A stretch of 64,000 nt of DNA from Lachnospiraceae bacterium (GTDB lineage: Bacteria > Bacillota > Clostridia > Lachnospirales > Lachnospiraceae): NCBI GenBank assembly GCA_017517305.1, contig JAFWZV010000011.1:123877-187876 (forward strand). The letters run 5' to 3'. Numbering within the stretch: the first letter of the stretch is position 1; each line of letters opens with the position of its first letter. Positions 25,256 through 34,843 of this stretch are shown piece by piece. The notes below the pieces were generated by a model. The model had not been told where the DNA came from and did not search any database. It saw nothing but the letters and a program-made list of their open reading frames with translations. A program made the translations under genes and the position numbers.

Positions 25256-26074
25256 ATGTCAGTAGATGGAATGAATTATGATAATATGTTTATCAGATTG
25301 CTTAATAGATTAGGAGATGCAATGATACTATCCCTAATGTTTATTATAGGAAGCTTGCCTATAATAACTATTGGAACCTCTATGACCGCTACCTATTATG
25401 CGGCTATGAAGGGTGTTCAGGGAGATGATGGTTATGTGTTTAAAAACTACATCAAGAGCTACAAAGAAAACCTTAAGCAGTCAATAGTAATATGGCTTAT
25501 TATGGCAGTAGTTTTATTCGTATTCGGAGTAGACCTTTGGTTTTGGCTAAAGCAGTGGCAGGATGCAAGAGTTAGTATTGCAAAGCCTATGATTGCAGTA
25601 AGCGTTGTGCTACTTGCTGTAGCAGTGTTTATCACTATGTATGTATTTCCACTTCAGGCTAAGTTTGATAATAAAACATCAGTACAGATAAGAAATGCGT
25701 TCCTTCTTTCAATCAAGAACTTTCCAACTACACTTTTGCTTGTGGTGTTAACGGTTGTGATTGTTTGGTGCTTCTATTATCAGGTGGCAATATCAGTGGT
25801 TGCTTTTGGTTTGTTTGGGTTTGGATTTTGTGCATATATTTATGCATATTTTATGTTGAATTGTTTAAAACCATATTTGGAGCCTGTACCTGAGAAGGCA
25901 CCTGATGAGTGGAAGGTTGAACTTGAGGGTGAAGAAGATGATGAGGAGGAAACCTCAGAAGAAGATGATAAGGAAGAATCCGCAGAGGACCAATCCCAAG
26001 AGATAGAAGAGGAAGAAGATTCCGCAGAGGAAGAAACCCAAGACGCAGAAGACGAAAACAAAGAAAGTGAATAG
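25256..26074 (+). CDS. YesL/DUF624 family membrane protein with acidic tail
   Basis: The 272-residue protein has an amphipathic start (FIRLLNRLGDAMILSLMFIIGSLPIITIGTS) typical of YesL/DUF624 proteins, then about five membrane segments in the first 205 residues. The family often accompanies ABC sugar transport operons, but none is present here. The last 60 residues are almost wholly Glu/Asp with some Ser/Thr, an unusual highly acidic cytoplasmic tail that may bind a partner or metal ions. AAAGGAG precedes the ATG. Element C follows the stop. Confidence 0.78.
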   Translation: MSVDGMNYDNMFIRLLNRLGDAMILSLMFIIGSLPIITIGTSMTATYYAAMKGVQGDDGYVFKNYIKSYKENLKQSIVIWLIMAVVLFVFGVDLWFWLKQWQDARVSIAKPMIAVSVVLLAVAVFITMYVFPLQAKFDNKTSVQIRNAFLLSIKNFPTTLLLVVLTVVIVWCFYYQVAISVVAFGLFGFGFCAYIYAYFMLNCLKPYLEPVPEKAPDEWKVELEGEEDDEEETSEEDDKEESAEDQSQEIEEEEDSAEEETQDAEDENKESE

Positions 26075-26110
26075 TGGAAGAAAACCAGAATAGTTTTTGA
26101 TGGAAATGAA

Positions 26111-26187
26111 AAAAGCTGTGCGAGAAAATTTACATTCCGGCTCCACCCTAGGCAGGCCGGCCAGTAAATTATATTCGCACAGCTTTT
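26111..26187. repeat. Structured palindromic element, copy C
   Basis: A 12-bp outer stem (26111-26122 with 26176-26187) encloses an inner CCGGC/GCCGG stem and the core CCACCCTAGGCAG, then GCCGGCCAGTAAA. It lies between convergent genes. T-runs flank both ends, so bidirectional termination is possible. Confidence 0.8.
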
Positions 26188-26214
26188 GTATATTAGTGGA
26201 ACCGTTTTGTACCT

Positions 26215-26733
26215 TTAGTACTTCTCTGGCTCCTCATAGTCAACACCCATAGTGTCTACTGTAACAGAAGCAATCTTCTGCTCCTGGATTGGCTTGTCTC
26301 CCCAGCCTGTTGGAGTAGTTGCAATTTTGTCTACAACATCCATACCCTCAGTAATCTTACCGAAAGCAGCATAAGAACCATCAAGGTGTGGAGAAGTCTT
26401 ATGCATGATGAAGAACTGTGAACCAGCTGAGTTAGGCATCATAGAACGTGCCATTGAAAGTACACCTGGCTCATGCTTTAGGTTATTCTCAAAACCATTG
26501 TCTGCAAACTCACCCTTGATAGAGTAACCAGGTCCACCTGTACCAACTCCATCAGGACAACCACCCTGAATCATAAAGCCCTCGATAACTCTATGGAAGA
26601 TAAGTCCATCGTAGAAGCCCTTTTTAACAAGTGAAATAAAATTTTTAACAGTGTTAGGTGCGATGTCTGGATAAAGCTCAAGCTTCATAACATCACCATT
26701 TTCCATTGTCATTGTAACTATTGGATTAGCCAT
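26215..26733 (-). CDS. Cyclophilin-type peptidyl-prolyl cis-trans isomerase
   Basis: The 172-residue cytoplasmic cyclophilin catalyses prolyl isomerisation during folding. It has the bacterial short-form core: APNTVKNFISLVKKGFYDGLIFHRVIEGFMIQGGCPDGVGTGGPGY is the active-site region, with the catalytic Arg in FHRVI, and then NSAGSQFFIMHKTSPHLDG. There is no signal peptide. The ATG at 26733 follows AGAAAGGAC on this strand; a longer frame would have no ribosome site. It is divergent from mltG and shares a promoter region with it. Confidence 0.93.
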   Translation of the reverse strand: MANPIVTMTMENGDVMKLELYPDIAPNTVKNFISLVKKGFYDGLIFHRVIEGFMIQGGCPDGVGTGGPGYSIKGEFADNGFENNLKHEPGVLSMARSMMPNSAGSQFFIMHKTSPHLDGSYAAFGKITEGMDVVDKIATTPTGWGDKPIQEQKIASVTVDTMGVDYEEPEKY

Positions 26734-26794
26734 TGTTATAAGTCCTTTCTGATTGTTATATTTTCTTGATATTTTCAAGAAAAGGTGTTACTAT

Positions 26795-26823
26795 ATAATA
26801 GCATTATTGTAAAATTACTTCAA
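26795..26823 (-). promoter_or_regulatory. Predicted promoter of the cyclophilin gene
   Basis: On the minus strand TTGAAG (26818-26823) and TATTAT (26795-26800) are spaced by 17 bases. Its -35 box overlaps that of the divergent mltG promoter. Confidence 0.5.
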
Positions 26824-26847
26824 GTATGTAATTTTTTAAAATATTAT
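26819..26847 (+). promoter_or_regulatory. Predicted promoter of mltG and the signalling operon
   Basis: TTCAAG (26819-26824) and TATTAT (26842-26847) are spaced by 17 bases, about 30 nt before the TTG start at 26878. Overlap with the opposing -35 box suggests mutually exclusive polymerase binding. Confidence 0.5.
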
Positions 26848-26877
26848 GTAAACTAAAATGTAAAGAGGACTGGAATT

Positions 26878-27996
26878 TTGAATAACATAATTAGAATTAT
26901 TAAGGGAATTATTTTGATTGTAGCATCGGTAGCATTGTGCCTTATTGTAAAGGATTACATTAAGGGCTATTATGATGCCTACAAATATGAACTAGAGGGA
27001 TTCGATACTGTAGATGGCGAGGATGTAGTAGTTACTATTCCAGAGGGAGCATCTGCGGAGGAGATTGCTAATATACTTAAGGAAAAGGGACTTATTCAGT
27101 ATCCAAAGGCATTTGTTAAGAGACTTCAGGATTCTGACTATAGAGGAAGATTAAAGAGCGGAACTTATACACTTAATACAGGTATGAATACTCTTGATAT
27201 GATGGCAGTTATGTGTCCGGAATATGAAGAGATACTTCCTATTGATCAATTGGTTGTTCCGGAGGGCTTCACTATCGAGATGATAGCTGCAAGATGTGAG
27301 GAGCAGGGTATATGCTCATCTGAGGAGTTCCTTAGAGAAGTAAGCTCTGTAACCTCAGACGAATTTGAATACATGAAGGATATACCTGCTGGTATTCCTG
27401 TAAAGTATAAGCTTCAGGGATATATATTCCCTGCAACCTATGACATTTATGAAGATACAACCGCAGAATCCCTGGTTGAGTGGATGCTAGAAACCTTTGA
27501 TAACTATTATACAGAGGATATGAAGGCTAGAGCTGCGGAGCTTGGATATTCATCCTTTGATGTTGTGACTAGAGCGTCTATTGTTGAGAGAGAGGCTAAG
27601 GTGGCTACAGAGAGAGCTACAATTGCCGGAGTAATCGATAATAGATTAAAGTCAGGTATGAATTTGGAGATGTGTCCTACAGTTCTCTATCCATTGACAG
27701 ATGGTATGTATGATCAGAGTCAGGTTTTATATGAGGATTTATCTATAGACTCAGAATATAATACCTATCTTAATTCGGGATTGCCTGTAGGTCCTATATG
27801 TAACCCTGGATTGGATTGTATAAATGCGGTTCTCTACCCAGAGGCGCATACTTATTATTTCTACCATGTAGATGATGAGGATGCGGGTACTCACATATTT
27901 ACTGAGACCTATGAGGAGCACATCGATACTCAGATTATCGGTGGTCCAAATGGAGTTCCTGTTGAGGGTGAAGAAGACGACGAAAGTGAAGAGTAG
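26878..27996 (+). CDS. mltG: Endolytic murein transglycosylase MltG
   Basis: The 372-residue membrane enzyme cleaves nascent peptidoglycan and helps set glycan strand length. An N-terminal helix (residues 4-25) is followed by a LysM-like region (VVVTIPEGASAEEIANILKEKGLI) and the YceG catalytic domain. That domain has LQGYIFPATYDI, ASIVEREA with the catalytic Glu, VIDNRLKSGMNLEMCPTV and a C-terminal FYHVDDEDAGTHIFTETYEEH. The start is TTG, about eight bases after AGAGGAC, with no usable ATG nearby. The C-terminal tail is acidic. It heads the FHA/kinase gene run. Confidence 0.92.
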   Translation: MNNIIRIIKGIILIVASVALCLIVKDYIKGYYDAYKYELEGFDTVDGEDVVVTIPEGASAEEIANILKEKGLIQYPKAFVKRLQDSDYRGRLKSGTYTLNTGMNTLDMMAVMCPEYEEILPIDQLVVPEGFTIEMIAARCEEQGICSSEEFLREVSSVTSDEFEYMKDIPAGIPVKYKLQGYIFPATYDIYEDTTAESLVEWMLETFDNYYTEDMKARAAELGYSSFDVVTRASIVEREAKVATERATIAGVIDNRLKSGMNLEMCPTVLYPLTDGMYDQSQVLYEDLSIDSEYNTYLNSGLPVGPICNPGLDCINAVLYPEAHTYYFYHVDDEDAGTHIFTETYEEHIDTQIIGGPNGVPVEGEEDDESEE

Positions 27997-28029
27997 CATA
28001 CTAATATATATACGAGTAGGAGGGAAGTT

Positions 28030-29580
28030 ATGAGAGTATTTAACTTCAAGGCAAGAAACATTGGAGAAGAAAAATATCTTACTTACACTATGGGTGAAGA
28101 GTGTGAGCTAGATGAAGACGTGCTTGATTATTGCGAGGAAAATAATCTTAAGGAGCTTGTAGATATAATCTACGAGGAAGATGATGATTATGATTACCTC
28201 ACCTATGATATAACTGGAAAGGTATCTTTGGAGGAACGAATTGTCTCAGAGATGAAGGCCGAGCAGGTGCTTTTCTTGGTGAGAAATGTTGCTGCAAATC
28301 TTATATCCTTTAAGGAGCAGGCAATTCAGTTGTCATATATTCTTCTCAACAGAAATTATGTATATGTTGATGAAAATATGGAGCTTCAGTATATTTGCTT
28401 ACCTATAGAGAGCAAGGCAGCTGTTGCAACAGAGTTTAAGAGCTTCGTAAGACAGCTTTTAGCTAACATGAGATATGATGTAGAAGAAGATCTCTCTTAT
28501 GTTGGAAAGCTTCTTACATATATTAATGGTGACAGCTTTACTTTAAGAGGTTTGGTTGGACTTGCTGAAGCTCTTATGGAGGAAGCTGGACTTAGCTTTG
28601 AAGAGACTGGGGCTATAGATGCTGATGGAGTAGAAGTAGTTAATGAGGAGCCTGTATTCGAGACAGAGGACACTTCTAATGTATCAGATTTTATGAGCAG
28701 TATGGATGATGCAGATGTACTTCCAGAAATCGGCGATGACGAGGAAGAAGAGGTTGAGGATACTCAGGTTGCAGATGAGGAGCTTGATAGCATTCTTCCA
28801 GCAGGAATGGCAGCTGTTAAGGAGGAAGAAATTCCTACCATTGCAGAGCCAGATGAGGAAGCACCAAAGCCAGAGGAGGTTAAGGAGGAGCCTCCAAAGC
28901 CAGTGTTAGAAAAGCCTGTAGAAGCACCTCAGAGCAAGGAAACAGACGTTGATATAATTAAGAGTAGAATTAAAGAATTAGTTGGAACAGTTCCAACCTT
29001 AAAGCCAAATCCAGAACCAGAGGGTGATATCAAGACATTAGATGATTTGGATCATGTGCTTGGTGCTAACAGACCACCGGTTATTAAGAAGAATGTTGTT
29101 AAGGTAAATAGAGCAGCCCTTATTCAAAGTGCCGCAGAGCATGAGGGTGAGACAGAGAAGTTAGAGGGCCCAGGTCCAGTGCCAGTTGTAGAGCCTGAAG
29201 AGGAGGAAAAGCCAAAGAGCAATTCCATCTTAAGCAAAACTGTAGCAGAGGCACCAAGAGCATCTATTTTAAATGCACCTAAGGCTATGCCTTATCTTGT
29301 TAGAGTAAATACTGAAGAGCGAATTATGCTCGGAAAAGTTATGTTTAAGATTGGTAAAGCATCTAGAGGAGTTGATTACACAGTTGATGGCAATGGAGCA
29401 ATTAGCCGTCAGCATGCAGTAATAATTCAGAAGGACGGAGTTTGCTATATAAAGGACAATAAGTCCACTAACCATACATATGTTAATGAAAAGATGGTAG
29501 AGGATGGCGTGGAGGAAATCCTCACACATGATTCAAGGATAAGACTTGGAGATGAGGAGTTCATATTCAAGATTAGATAA
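28030..29580 (+). CDS. DUF6382 and FHA domain protein 1
   Basis: The 516-residue cytoplasmic protein begins with a DUF6382-like domain (about 1-195; LLNRNYVYVDENMELQYICLPIES, RYDVEEDLSYVGKLLTYIN). A long acidic and proline-containing linker (about 200-410) follows. The C-terminal FHA domain (about 425-515) has IGKASRGVDYT, ISRQHAVI and KSTNHTYVN, the phosphothreonine-binding set. It lies between mltG and a second protein of the same design. By family knowledge the FHA reads phosphothreonine; the kinase at 32661 is the obvious writer. AGGAGGG precedes the ATG. Confidence 0.88.
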   Translation: MRVFNFKARNIGEEKYLTYTMGEECELDEDVLDYCEENNLKELVDIIYEEDDDYDYLTYDITGKVSLEERIVSEMKAEQVLFLVRNVAANLISFKEQAIQLSYILLNRNYVYVDENMELQYICLPIESKAAVATEFKSFVRQLLANMRYDVEEDLSYVGKLLTYINGDSFTLRGLVGLAEALMEEAGLSFEETGAIDADGVEVVNEEPVFETEDTSNVSDFMSSMDDADVLPEIGDDEEEEVEDTQVADEELDSILPAGMAAVKEEEIPTIAEPDEEAPKPEEVKEEPPKPVLEKPVEAPQSKETDVDIIKSRIKELVGTVPTLKPNPEPEGDIKTLDDLDHVLGANRPPVIKKNVVKVNRAALIQSAAEHEGETEKLEGPGPVPVVEPEEEEKPKSNSILSKTVAEAPRASILNAPKAMPYLVRVNTEERIMLGKVMFKIGKASRGVDYTVDGNGAISRQHAVIIQKDGVCYIKDNKSTNHTYVNEKMVEDGVEEILTHDSRIRLGDEEFIFKIR

Positions 29581-29608
29581 TAATATATGATATATTGGGA
29601 GGAAATTT

Positions 29609-31816
29609 ATGAAGAAGGTAGATTTGACAGTTACAAAGCAGAATAACGTAGATGTAGTTAGATATGAGCTTAAGGCTACAGATGTTTATGATGAAAGAGT
29701 GTCTGATAAGGTTACTCAGATTGCTACTATAGTTCCATTTCAGTATTCAGATGAAGATGGAATTAGAAGCATTACTTCTTACGTGAAGGATGGAAATACT
29801 CTTGAGTCTATGACCAAAAAAACTCTAGATAAGAAATCAGTATTGGCCATTATGAGTGGCTTATCAGGTGCCTTCGAGGTGGGAGCGCAAGGTGTACCTG
29901 TAAGCTATATAGTAAAGGATTTAAGTTACATATATGTTAATGAGGAGAATTACAGCGTAAAATGTTTACTTCTTCCTATTAAGCAGGATGTGATGCCTAT
30001 GGCTGAGCTTCCGAAGCTTTTTAGAGAAATACTTTCAAAGCTTAGATATGATGAGCAGGATAAAGATAATTACGTGGCAAAGCTTATTACACTTGTGAAT
30101 TCTGATGATTTTACAGTAGGTAAGCTTAAGGATTTAGCTGACAAAGAGCTTGAACAAATTGGATATTTCGTAAGCAAGGACAACGGTCTTAGCAGTATGA
30201 ATGCAGGTAAGGCACCAGCAACTAACAATGGGGTAAAGGTTAATAAGCTTGGTGTTATGAATAATATGATGGGTCAGCCACCAATGGGCCAGCCAATGCC
30301 AGGAGCGCCAATGGGAATGCCGGGCCAGCCACCAATGATGGGAGGAAGACCACCAATGCCAGGAACACCTCAGGCTATGATGGGTCAGCCACCAATGGGC
30401 CAGCCAATGCCAGGAGCACCAATGGGCCAGCCAATGCAGGGTCAGCCACCAATGGGCCAGCCAATGCCAGGAGCGCCAATGGGTCAGCCGATGCCGGGAG
30501 CAGGACCTAAGCTGGGAGCACCAGCGCCACAGGGAATGCCAGGCCAGCCACCGATGATGGGAGGAAGACCACCAATGCCAGGTCAGCCACCAATGGGCCA
30601 GCCAATGCCAGGAGCACCAATGGGTCAGCCGATGCCAGGAACAGGACCTAAGCCGGGAGCACCAGCACCACAGGGAATGCCAGGCCAGCCACCGATGATG
30701 GGAGGAAGACCACCAATGCCAGGTCAGCCACCAATGGGTCAACCGATGCCAGGGGCACCAGTGGGTCAGCCGATGCCAGGAGCAGGACCTAAGCCAGGGG
30801 CACCAGCACCTCAAGGAATGCCAGGCCAGCCACCGATGATGGGAGGAAGACCACCAATGCCAGGTCAGCCACCAATGGGACAGCCAATGCCAGGAGCACC
30901 AATGGGGCAACCGATGCCAGGAGCACCTGCACCTCAAGGAATGCCAGGCCAGCCACCAATGATGGGAGGAAGACCACCAATGCCAAGTCAGCCACCAATG
31001 GGACAGCCAATGCCAGGTGCACCAGTTCCACAGCCAAAGGTTGAAGAACCAAAGGAAGAGGAACCAAAGGTAGAAGAGCCAAAGGTAGAGGAGCCAAAGG
31101 TAGAAGAGGCAAAGGTAGAAGAGGCAAAGGTGGAGGAGCCAAAGGTAGAAGAGGCAAAGGTAGAAGAGGCAAAGGTGGAGGAGCCAAAGGTGGAGGAATC
31201 TAAAGAGGAAGATCTTAAGCCACCAGTGATGCCAGTGGCACCAACACCAGTAGCGCCAGTGGCACCAACACCAGTAGCGCCAGCGGCACCAACACCAGTA
31301 GCGCCAGCGGCACCAACACCAATAGCGCCAGCGGCACCAACACCAGTAGCGCCAGCGGCACCAACACCAGTAGCACCAGTGGCACCAACACCAGTAGCGC
31401 CAGCGGCACCAACACCAGTGATGCCAACAGCACCAATGCCTAATGCAGCACCAGCTCCAAAGCCAGGTGAGTTTACTATGGGCAATATTACTGGTCAGTT
31501 AGGACAGAAGCCAGTGCCACATATTATTAGAAAGAATACAGGTGAGGCAGTTAATATTACAAAGCCTGAATTCACTATTGGAAAGTCAAAGACAAAGGCA
31601 GATTATGCTATCGAGAATAATACAGCCATTAGTAGAGTACACTGTACAATTATTCAGAAGGATGGCGTAAACTACATTATAGATAATAATTCAACTAACC
31701 ATACCTATGTTAATGGTGTGGAGCTTGAGCCAGGCAAGGAAGTTCTTCTTAAGAACAAGACAGTAATTCAGCTTGGTGATGAAGAGTTTACATTCCTACT
31801 TAGAAAGGGAGAGTAA
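29609..31816 (+). CDS. DUF6382 and FHA protein 2 with very long repetitive linker
   Basis: The 735-residue protein has three parts. Residues about 1-185 are DUF6382-like ([39 protein letters not shown]). Residues about 215-615 are repeats: Met/Pro/Gly/Gln-rich 47-residue units, then [10 protein letters not shown]-type units, then APTPVAPA units. The FHA domain (about 635-733) has [19 protein letters not shown] and NSTNHTYVN. The linker should be extended and flexible, with neutral, charged and Pro-Ala stretches. The paired domains match protein 1, so the two probably share partners. Confidence 0.88.
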   Translation: MKKVDLTVTKQNNVDVVRYELKATDVYDERVSDKVTQIATIVPFQYSDEDGIRSITSYVKDGNTLESMTKKTLDKKSVLAIMSGLSGAFEVGAQGVPVSYIVKDLSYIYVNEENYSVKCLLLPIKQDVMPMAELPKLFREILSKLRYDEQDKDNYVAKLITLVNSDDFTVGKLKDLADKELEQIGYFVSKDNGLSSMNAGKAPATNNGVKVNKLGVMNNMMGQPPMGQPMPGAPMGMPGQPPMMGGRPPMPGTPQAMMGQPPMGQPMPGAPMGQPMQGQPPMGQPMPGAPMGQPMPGAGPKLGAPAPQGMPGQPPMMGGRPPMPGQPPMGQPMPGAPMGQPMPGTGPKPGAPAPQGMPGQPPMMGGRPPMPGQPPMGQPMPGAPVGQPMPGAGPKPGAPAPQGMPGQPPMMGGRPPMPGQPPMGQPMPGAPMGQPMPGAPAPQGMPGQPPMMGGRPPMPSQPPMGQPMPGAPVPQPKVEEPKEEEPKVEEPKVEEPKVEEAKVEEAKVEEPKVEEAKVEEAKVEEPKVEESKEEDLKPPVMPVAPTPVAPVAPTPVAPAAPTPVAPAAPTPIAPAAPTPVAPAAPTPVAPVAPTPVAPAAPTPVMPTAPMPNAAPAPKPGEFTMGNITGQLGQKPVPHIIRKNTGEAVNITKPEFTIGKSKTKADYAIENNTAISRVHCTIIQKDGVNYIIDNNSTNHTYVNGVELEPGKEVLLKNKTVIQLGDEEFTFLLRKGE
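30268..31440 (+). repeat. In-frame tandem repeats of FHA protein 2
   Basis: Three repeat types follow one another: [12 protein letters not shown]-type units with a higher-order 141-bp period (unit starts near 30532, 30673 and 30814), 15-18-bp units encoding KVEE(P/A) (about 31040-31200), and APTPVAPA units (about 31235-31430). All periods are multiples of three, so slippage would change length without breaking the frame. Confidence 0.85.
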
Positions 31817-31817
31817 T

Positions 31818-32588
31818 ATGGAATACATAGCGGCGTACCACACTGATGTGGGGATAAGTAAAAAGACTAATCAGGACTCCCTTGCTCTTAAGGTGGTAGA
31901 AACCAAGAAGGGTAAGGTTGCATTTGCTATTGTATGTGATGGAATGGGAGGATTGTCTAAGGGAGAATTAGCCAGTAAAGAGGTTATAATGGCCTTCAGT
32001 GACTGGTTTGACAATACTCTTATCGATGATATAAATGCACAGGGGATTAACGAGGAGAGACTAGTTAGTCAGTGGAACGACATAATCCAGACTCAGAACA
32101 AAAGACTTGGTGAGTATGGAGAGAAGAATAATATAATGCTTGGAACAACTGTGTCGGCAATACTCTTATTTAATGATGATTACTATATAGTGCATGTAGG
32201 TGATAGTAGAGTGTATTGTATGACAGATAAGGTACTTCAATTAACTAAGGATCAAACCTTTATTGCCAGAGAAATTGCAGCAGGAAGAATGACAGAGGAG
32301 CAGTCAAAGACAGATCCTAGAAGAAGTGTACTTTTGCAATGTGTGGGAGCATCTCAGGTAGTTGAGCCAGAGTTTGTAAAGGGACATGCAGTAAAGGACG
32401 CAGTTTATATGCTTTGCTCAGATGGATTTAGACATCAGATAACCGAGCAGGAAATGATTGAAAAAATAGGTCCCGACAAGGTTAAGACAGAGCAGGACAT
32501 AGAATTTGGATGTAGATATCTTACAGAGACTGTAAAGAATAGAAAAGAATCCGATAATATTACAGTGGCAGTTGTAAAAACTGCTTAA
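31818..32588 (+). CDS. PP2C-type Ser/Thr protein phosphatase 1
   Basis: The 256-residue metal-dependent phosphatase shows all PPM motifs: KKTNQDSLAL, VCDGMGGLSKGELAS with the metal-binding Asp, the central MLGTTVSAILLF and VHVGDSRVYCM, LTKDQTFIA, CSDGFRHQI and KESDNITVAVV. It is soluble. The ATG at 31818 is one base after the FHA protein 2 stop, with AAAGGGAGAG upstream, so the genes are coupled. Directly upstream of the kinase gene, it is the natural eraser for the kinase's phosphothreonine marks. Confidence 0.93.
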   Translation: MEYIAAYHTDVGISKKTNQDSLALKVVETKKGKVAFAIVCDGMGGLSKGELASKEVIMAFSDWFDNTLIDDINAQGINEERLVSQWNDIIQTQNKRLGEYGEKNNIMLGTTVSAILLFNDDYYIVHVGDSRVYCMTDKVLQLTKDQTFIAREIAAGRMTEEQSKTDPRRSVLLQCVGASQVVEPEFVKGHAVKDAVYMLCSDGFRHQITEQEMIEKIGPDKVKTEQDIEFGCRYLTETVKNRKESDNITVAVVKTA

Positions 32589-32660
32589 GATACCAGCTAC
32601 AGTAACTACAGCTGATATGGGGATAAGATTGAGTTACATAATTGGAAGGAATGGACAAGG

Positions 32661-34838
32661 ATGACTAAGGAAGGTACTGTATTAGACGGAAAATATGAAA
32701 TATGGAAAGAGGTTGGACGAGGTGGAATGTCCATTGTTTATCTTGCAAGAGATAACAGACTTAACAAGCAGTGGGCTGTTAAGGAGATAAAGAATGATGG
32801 TTCAAAGTCTACCACAACCTTGCTTAAGGGACTTGAGCGAGAGGCTAACATTCTTAAGAATGTTGACCATCCAGTTCTGCCTAGAATAGTAGATATTATT
32901 AATCAGGAGGGAACAATCTATGTTGTTATGGACTTCATAGAGGGTACCACTATTCAGGACAGACTAAAGAAAGAAGGAGCCCAGCCACAGGATTTGGTTA
33001 TAGAGTGGGGACTCCAGCTTGCCAGCGCCCTTGATTACTTACATAATATGAATCCACCTGTAATATACAGAGATATGAAACCTTCCAATGTTATGATAAA
33101 GCCAGAGGGAGGCGTAAAGCTTATTGATTTCGGTACTGCAAAGGAGTACATAATTGAGAACAATGCAGATACTACTGCCTTAGGAACAAGAGGATATGCA
33201 GCACCAGAGCAGTTTGGAGATTCACAGGGTAGAGGTATATATAAGACTGACGCCAGAACTGATATATATAATCTTGGAGCTACACTTTATCATATAGTAA
33301 CAGGCAAAAATCCTTGTGAGCCACCTTATGAGATGAAGCCTATTAGAGAGTGGAATCCAGCTCTTTCAACTGGCTTAGAGAAAATCATTTTAAAATGTAC
33401 TCAGCCTGATCCAAATGATAGATATCAGAATTGTTCAGAGCTTATGTATGCATTGGAGCATTATACAGAGCTGGACGATGAGTATAAGAAAAAGAATAAG
33501 AATAGATTAGCAGCATTTGTTGCAACCTCAGTATTGACAGTGGCAGCTGGAGTAACCTCCCTTGTTGGATATGCGGGTATGCAACAGATAAAGCTGGATA
33601 ATTATAATGCTTATATTGAGACAGGTAATGAATATAGAGCAGAGGGCAATTATGTTGCAGCTGCTGAGGAATACAAGAAGGCCTTTGAGCTTGATGGAAG
33701 CGACGCAGAGGCTTATGACAAATATATTCAGGTATATGTTGATGCTTCCAATGAGATAAGAGTTGACGGAAGCACAGATTTACAGCTTGAGACAGGTCTT
33801 AATGTTGTTGCAAATAGAATTAAGGCGGGACATGATTCGGTGAATAAGAATGATCAGGTCCTTTATAAGCTTGCCATGACATATTTTGATGAATTAGGAG
33901 ATTATAAGCTTGCTAGTAAATACTTTAATATGATAGACCCTGATGATTCAAATTATGGAGAATTAGGTCAGTATTATGGCTCCGTTTCAAGACTGTTATC
34001 AGACACTAATGTTAATGCAAGTGAATTAATGGAGAAGATAGATAGCTTTGCTATTTATAACCAGAATGAATTCACTAATCAGAATGACAACAAGTTCATT
34101 AATTATAAGACTATTGGACGTATATATGCTACTTATATTGCAGAGGACGGAGTGGCAGAGAATGCGGACAAGATTATGAATCAGGCCATAGATGATTTGG
34201 AGGAGTACACAGGTACTACTCTTGATACCAATGATTATTTCTATTCATACTATGAAAACCTGATAGTAATTAATGAGTATTTGGCTAAGAATACAGACAA
34301 TGAAAACTTGAAGGAACAGTACAACACAGCTGTAATCAATTACACTGAAGAGTACTTGACCATTCTTAATATAAAGTTAGCTGAGAATGAAGGCATCACC
34401 ATTGGAGGTGAAAGCGACAACATTTTCAATACATCCTATTATAATGTAATGTCTGGAAAGGCAGATGCTTATGCAAATATAGGAGATTACGATAATGTAA
34501 TAGCAACCTATGAGGAAATTGAAGCAACTCTTGGCAAGAATAATGCTTTGAGTAATAAGGTATATGCAGACCATCTAGATTACATTTACTCCTATTGTGT
34601 AGACATCAACCAGGATCCTGCAAATTGGAAGAAGATGTGTGCATCGGAGGTTGAGGATCTTCTTGCAATCTACGAAGAGGGTCAGGATGTAAAGGATATG
34701 GCTACAAATAGAACATGGAACAAGCGTAAGGACACAGTGGATAAGCTGGCCAAGGGTTTGTACGATGAGGAAGAAAAGACAGAAGATGCTTCAGATGCTG
34801 ATGACCAGGATGATGAAGCTGGCGAGATGGGAGAGTGA
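32661..34838 (+). CDS. Membrane Ser/Thr protein kinase with TPR-like ectodomain
   Basis: The 725-residue protein has a full Hanks-type kinase domain (about 11-270): glycine loop VGRGGMSIVY, catalytic Lys in WAVKEI (41), YRDMKPSNVM with Asp 138, DFGTA with Asp 156 and GTRGYAAPEQFG. A single membrane helix lies at about 283-305 (LAAFVATSVLTVAAGVTSLVGY). The 400-residue outer part contains helical TPR-like units (YRAEGNYVAAAEEYKKAFELDGSDAEA region). Unlike PrkC it has no PASTA domains, so it should sense something other than muropeptides. An acidic tail ends the protein. The next gene overlaps its stop or starts just after it. Confidence 0.92.
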   Translation: MTKEGTVLDGKYEIWKEVGRGGMSIVYLARDNRLNKQWAVKEIKNDGSKSTTTLLKGLEREANILKNVDHPVLPRIVDIINQEGTIYVVMDFIEGTTIQDRLKKEGAQPQDLVIEWGLQLASALDYLHNMNPPVIYRDMKPSNVMIKPEGGVKLIDFGTAKEYIIENNADTTALGTRGYAAPEQFGDSQGRGIYKTDARTDIYNLGATLYHIVTGKNPCEPPYEMKPIREWNPALSTGLEKIILKCTQPDPNDRYQNCSELMYALEHYTELDDEYKKKNKNRLAAFVATSVLTVAAGVTSLVGYAGMQQIKLDNYNAYIETGNEYRAEGNYVAAAEEYKKAFELDGSDAEAYDKYIQVYVDASNEIRVDGSTDLQLETGLNVVANRIKAGHDSVNKNDQVLYKLAMTYFDELGDYKLASKYFNMIDPDDSNYGELGQYYGSVSRLLSDTNVNASELMEKIDSFAIYNQNEFTNQNDNKFINYKTIGRIYATYIAEDGVAENADKIMNQAIDDLEEYTGTTLDTNDYFYSYYENLIVINEYLAKNTDNENLKEQYNTAVINYTEEYLTILNIKLAENEGITIGGESDNIFNTSYYNVMSGKADAYANIGDYDNVIATYEEIEATLGKNNALSNKVYADHLDYIYSYCVDINQDPANWKKMCASEVEDLLAIYEEGQDVKDMATNRTWNKRKDTVDKLAKGLYDEEEKTEDASDADDQDDEAGEMGE

Positions 34839-34843
34839 TAGAT

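Noticed and set aside
30134-31485. Long antisense reading frames opposite the FHA protein 2 repeats
   Set aside because: They are low-complexity mirrors of the Met/Pro/Gly, Glu/Lys and Ala/Pro repeats and have no start signals.
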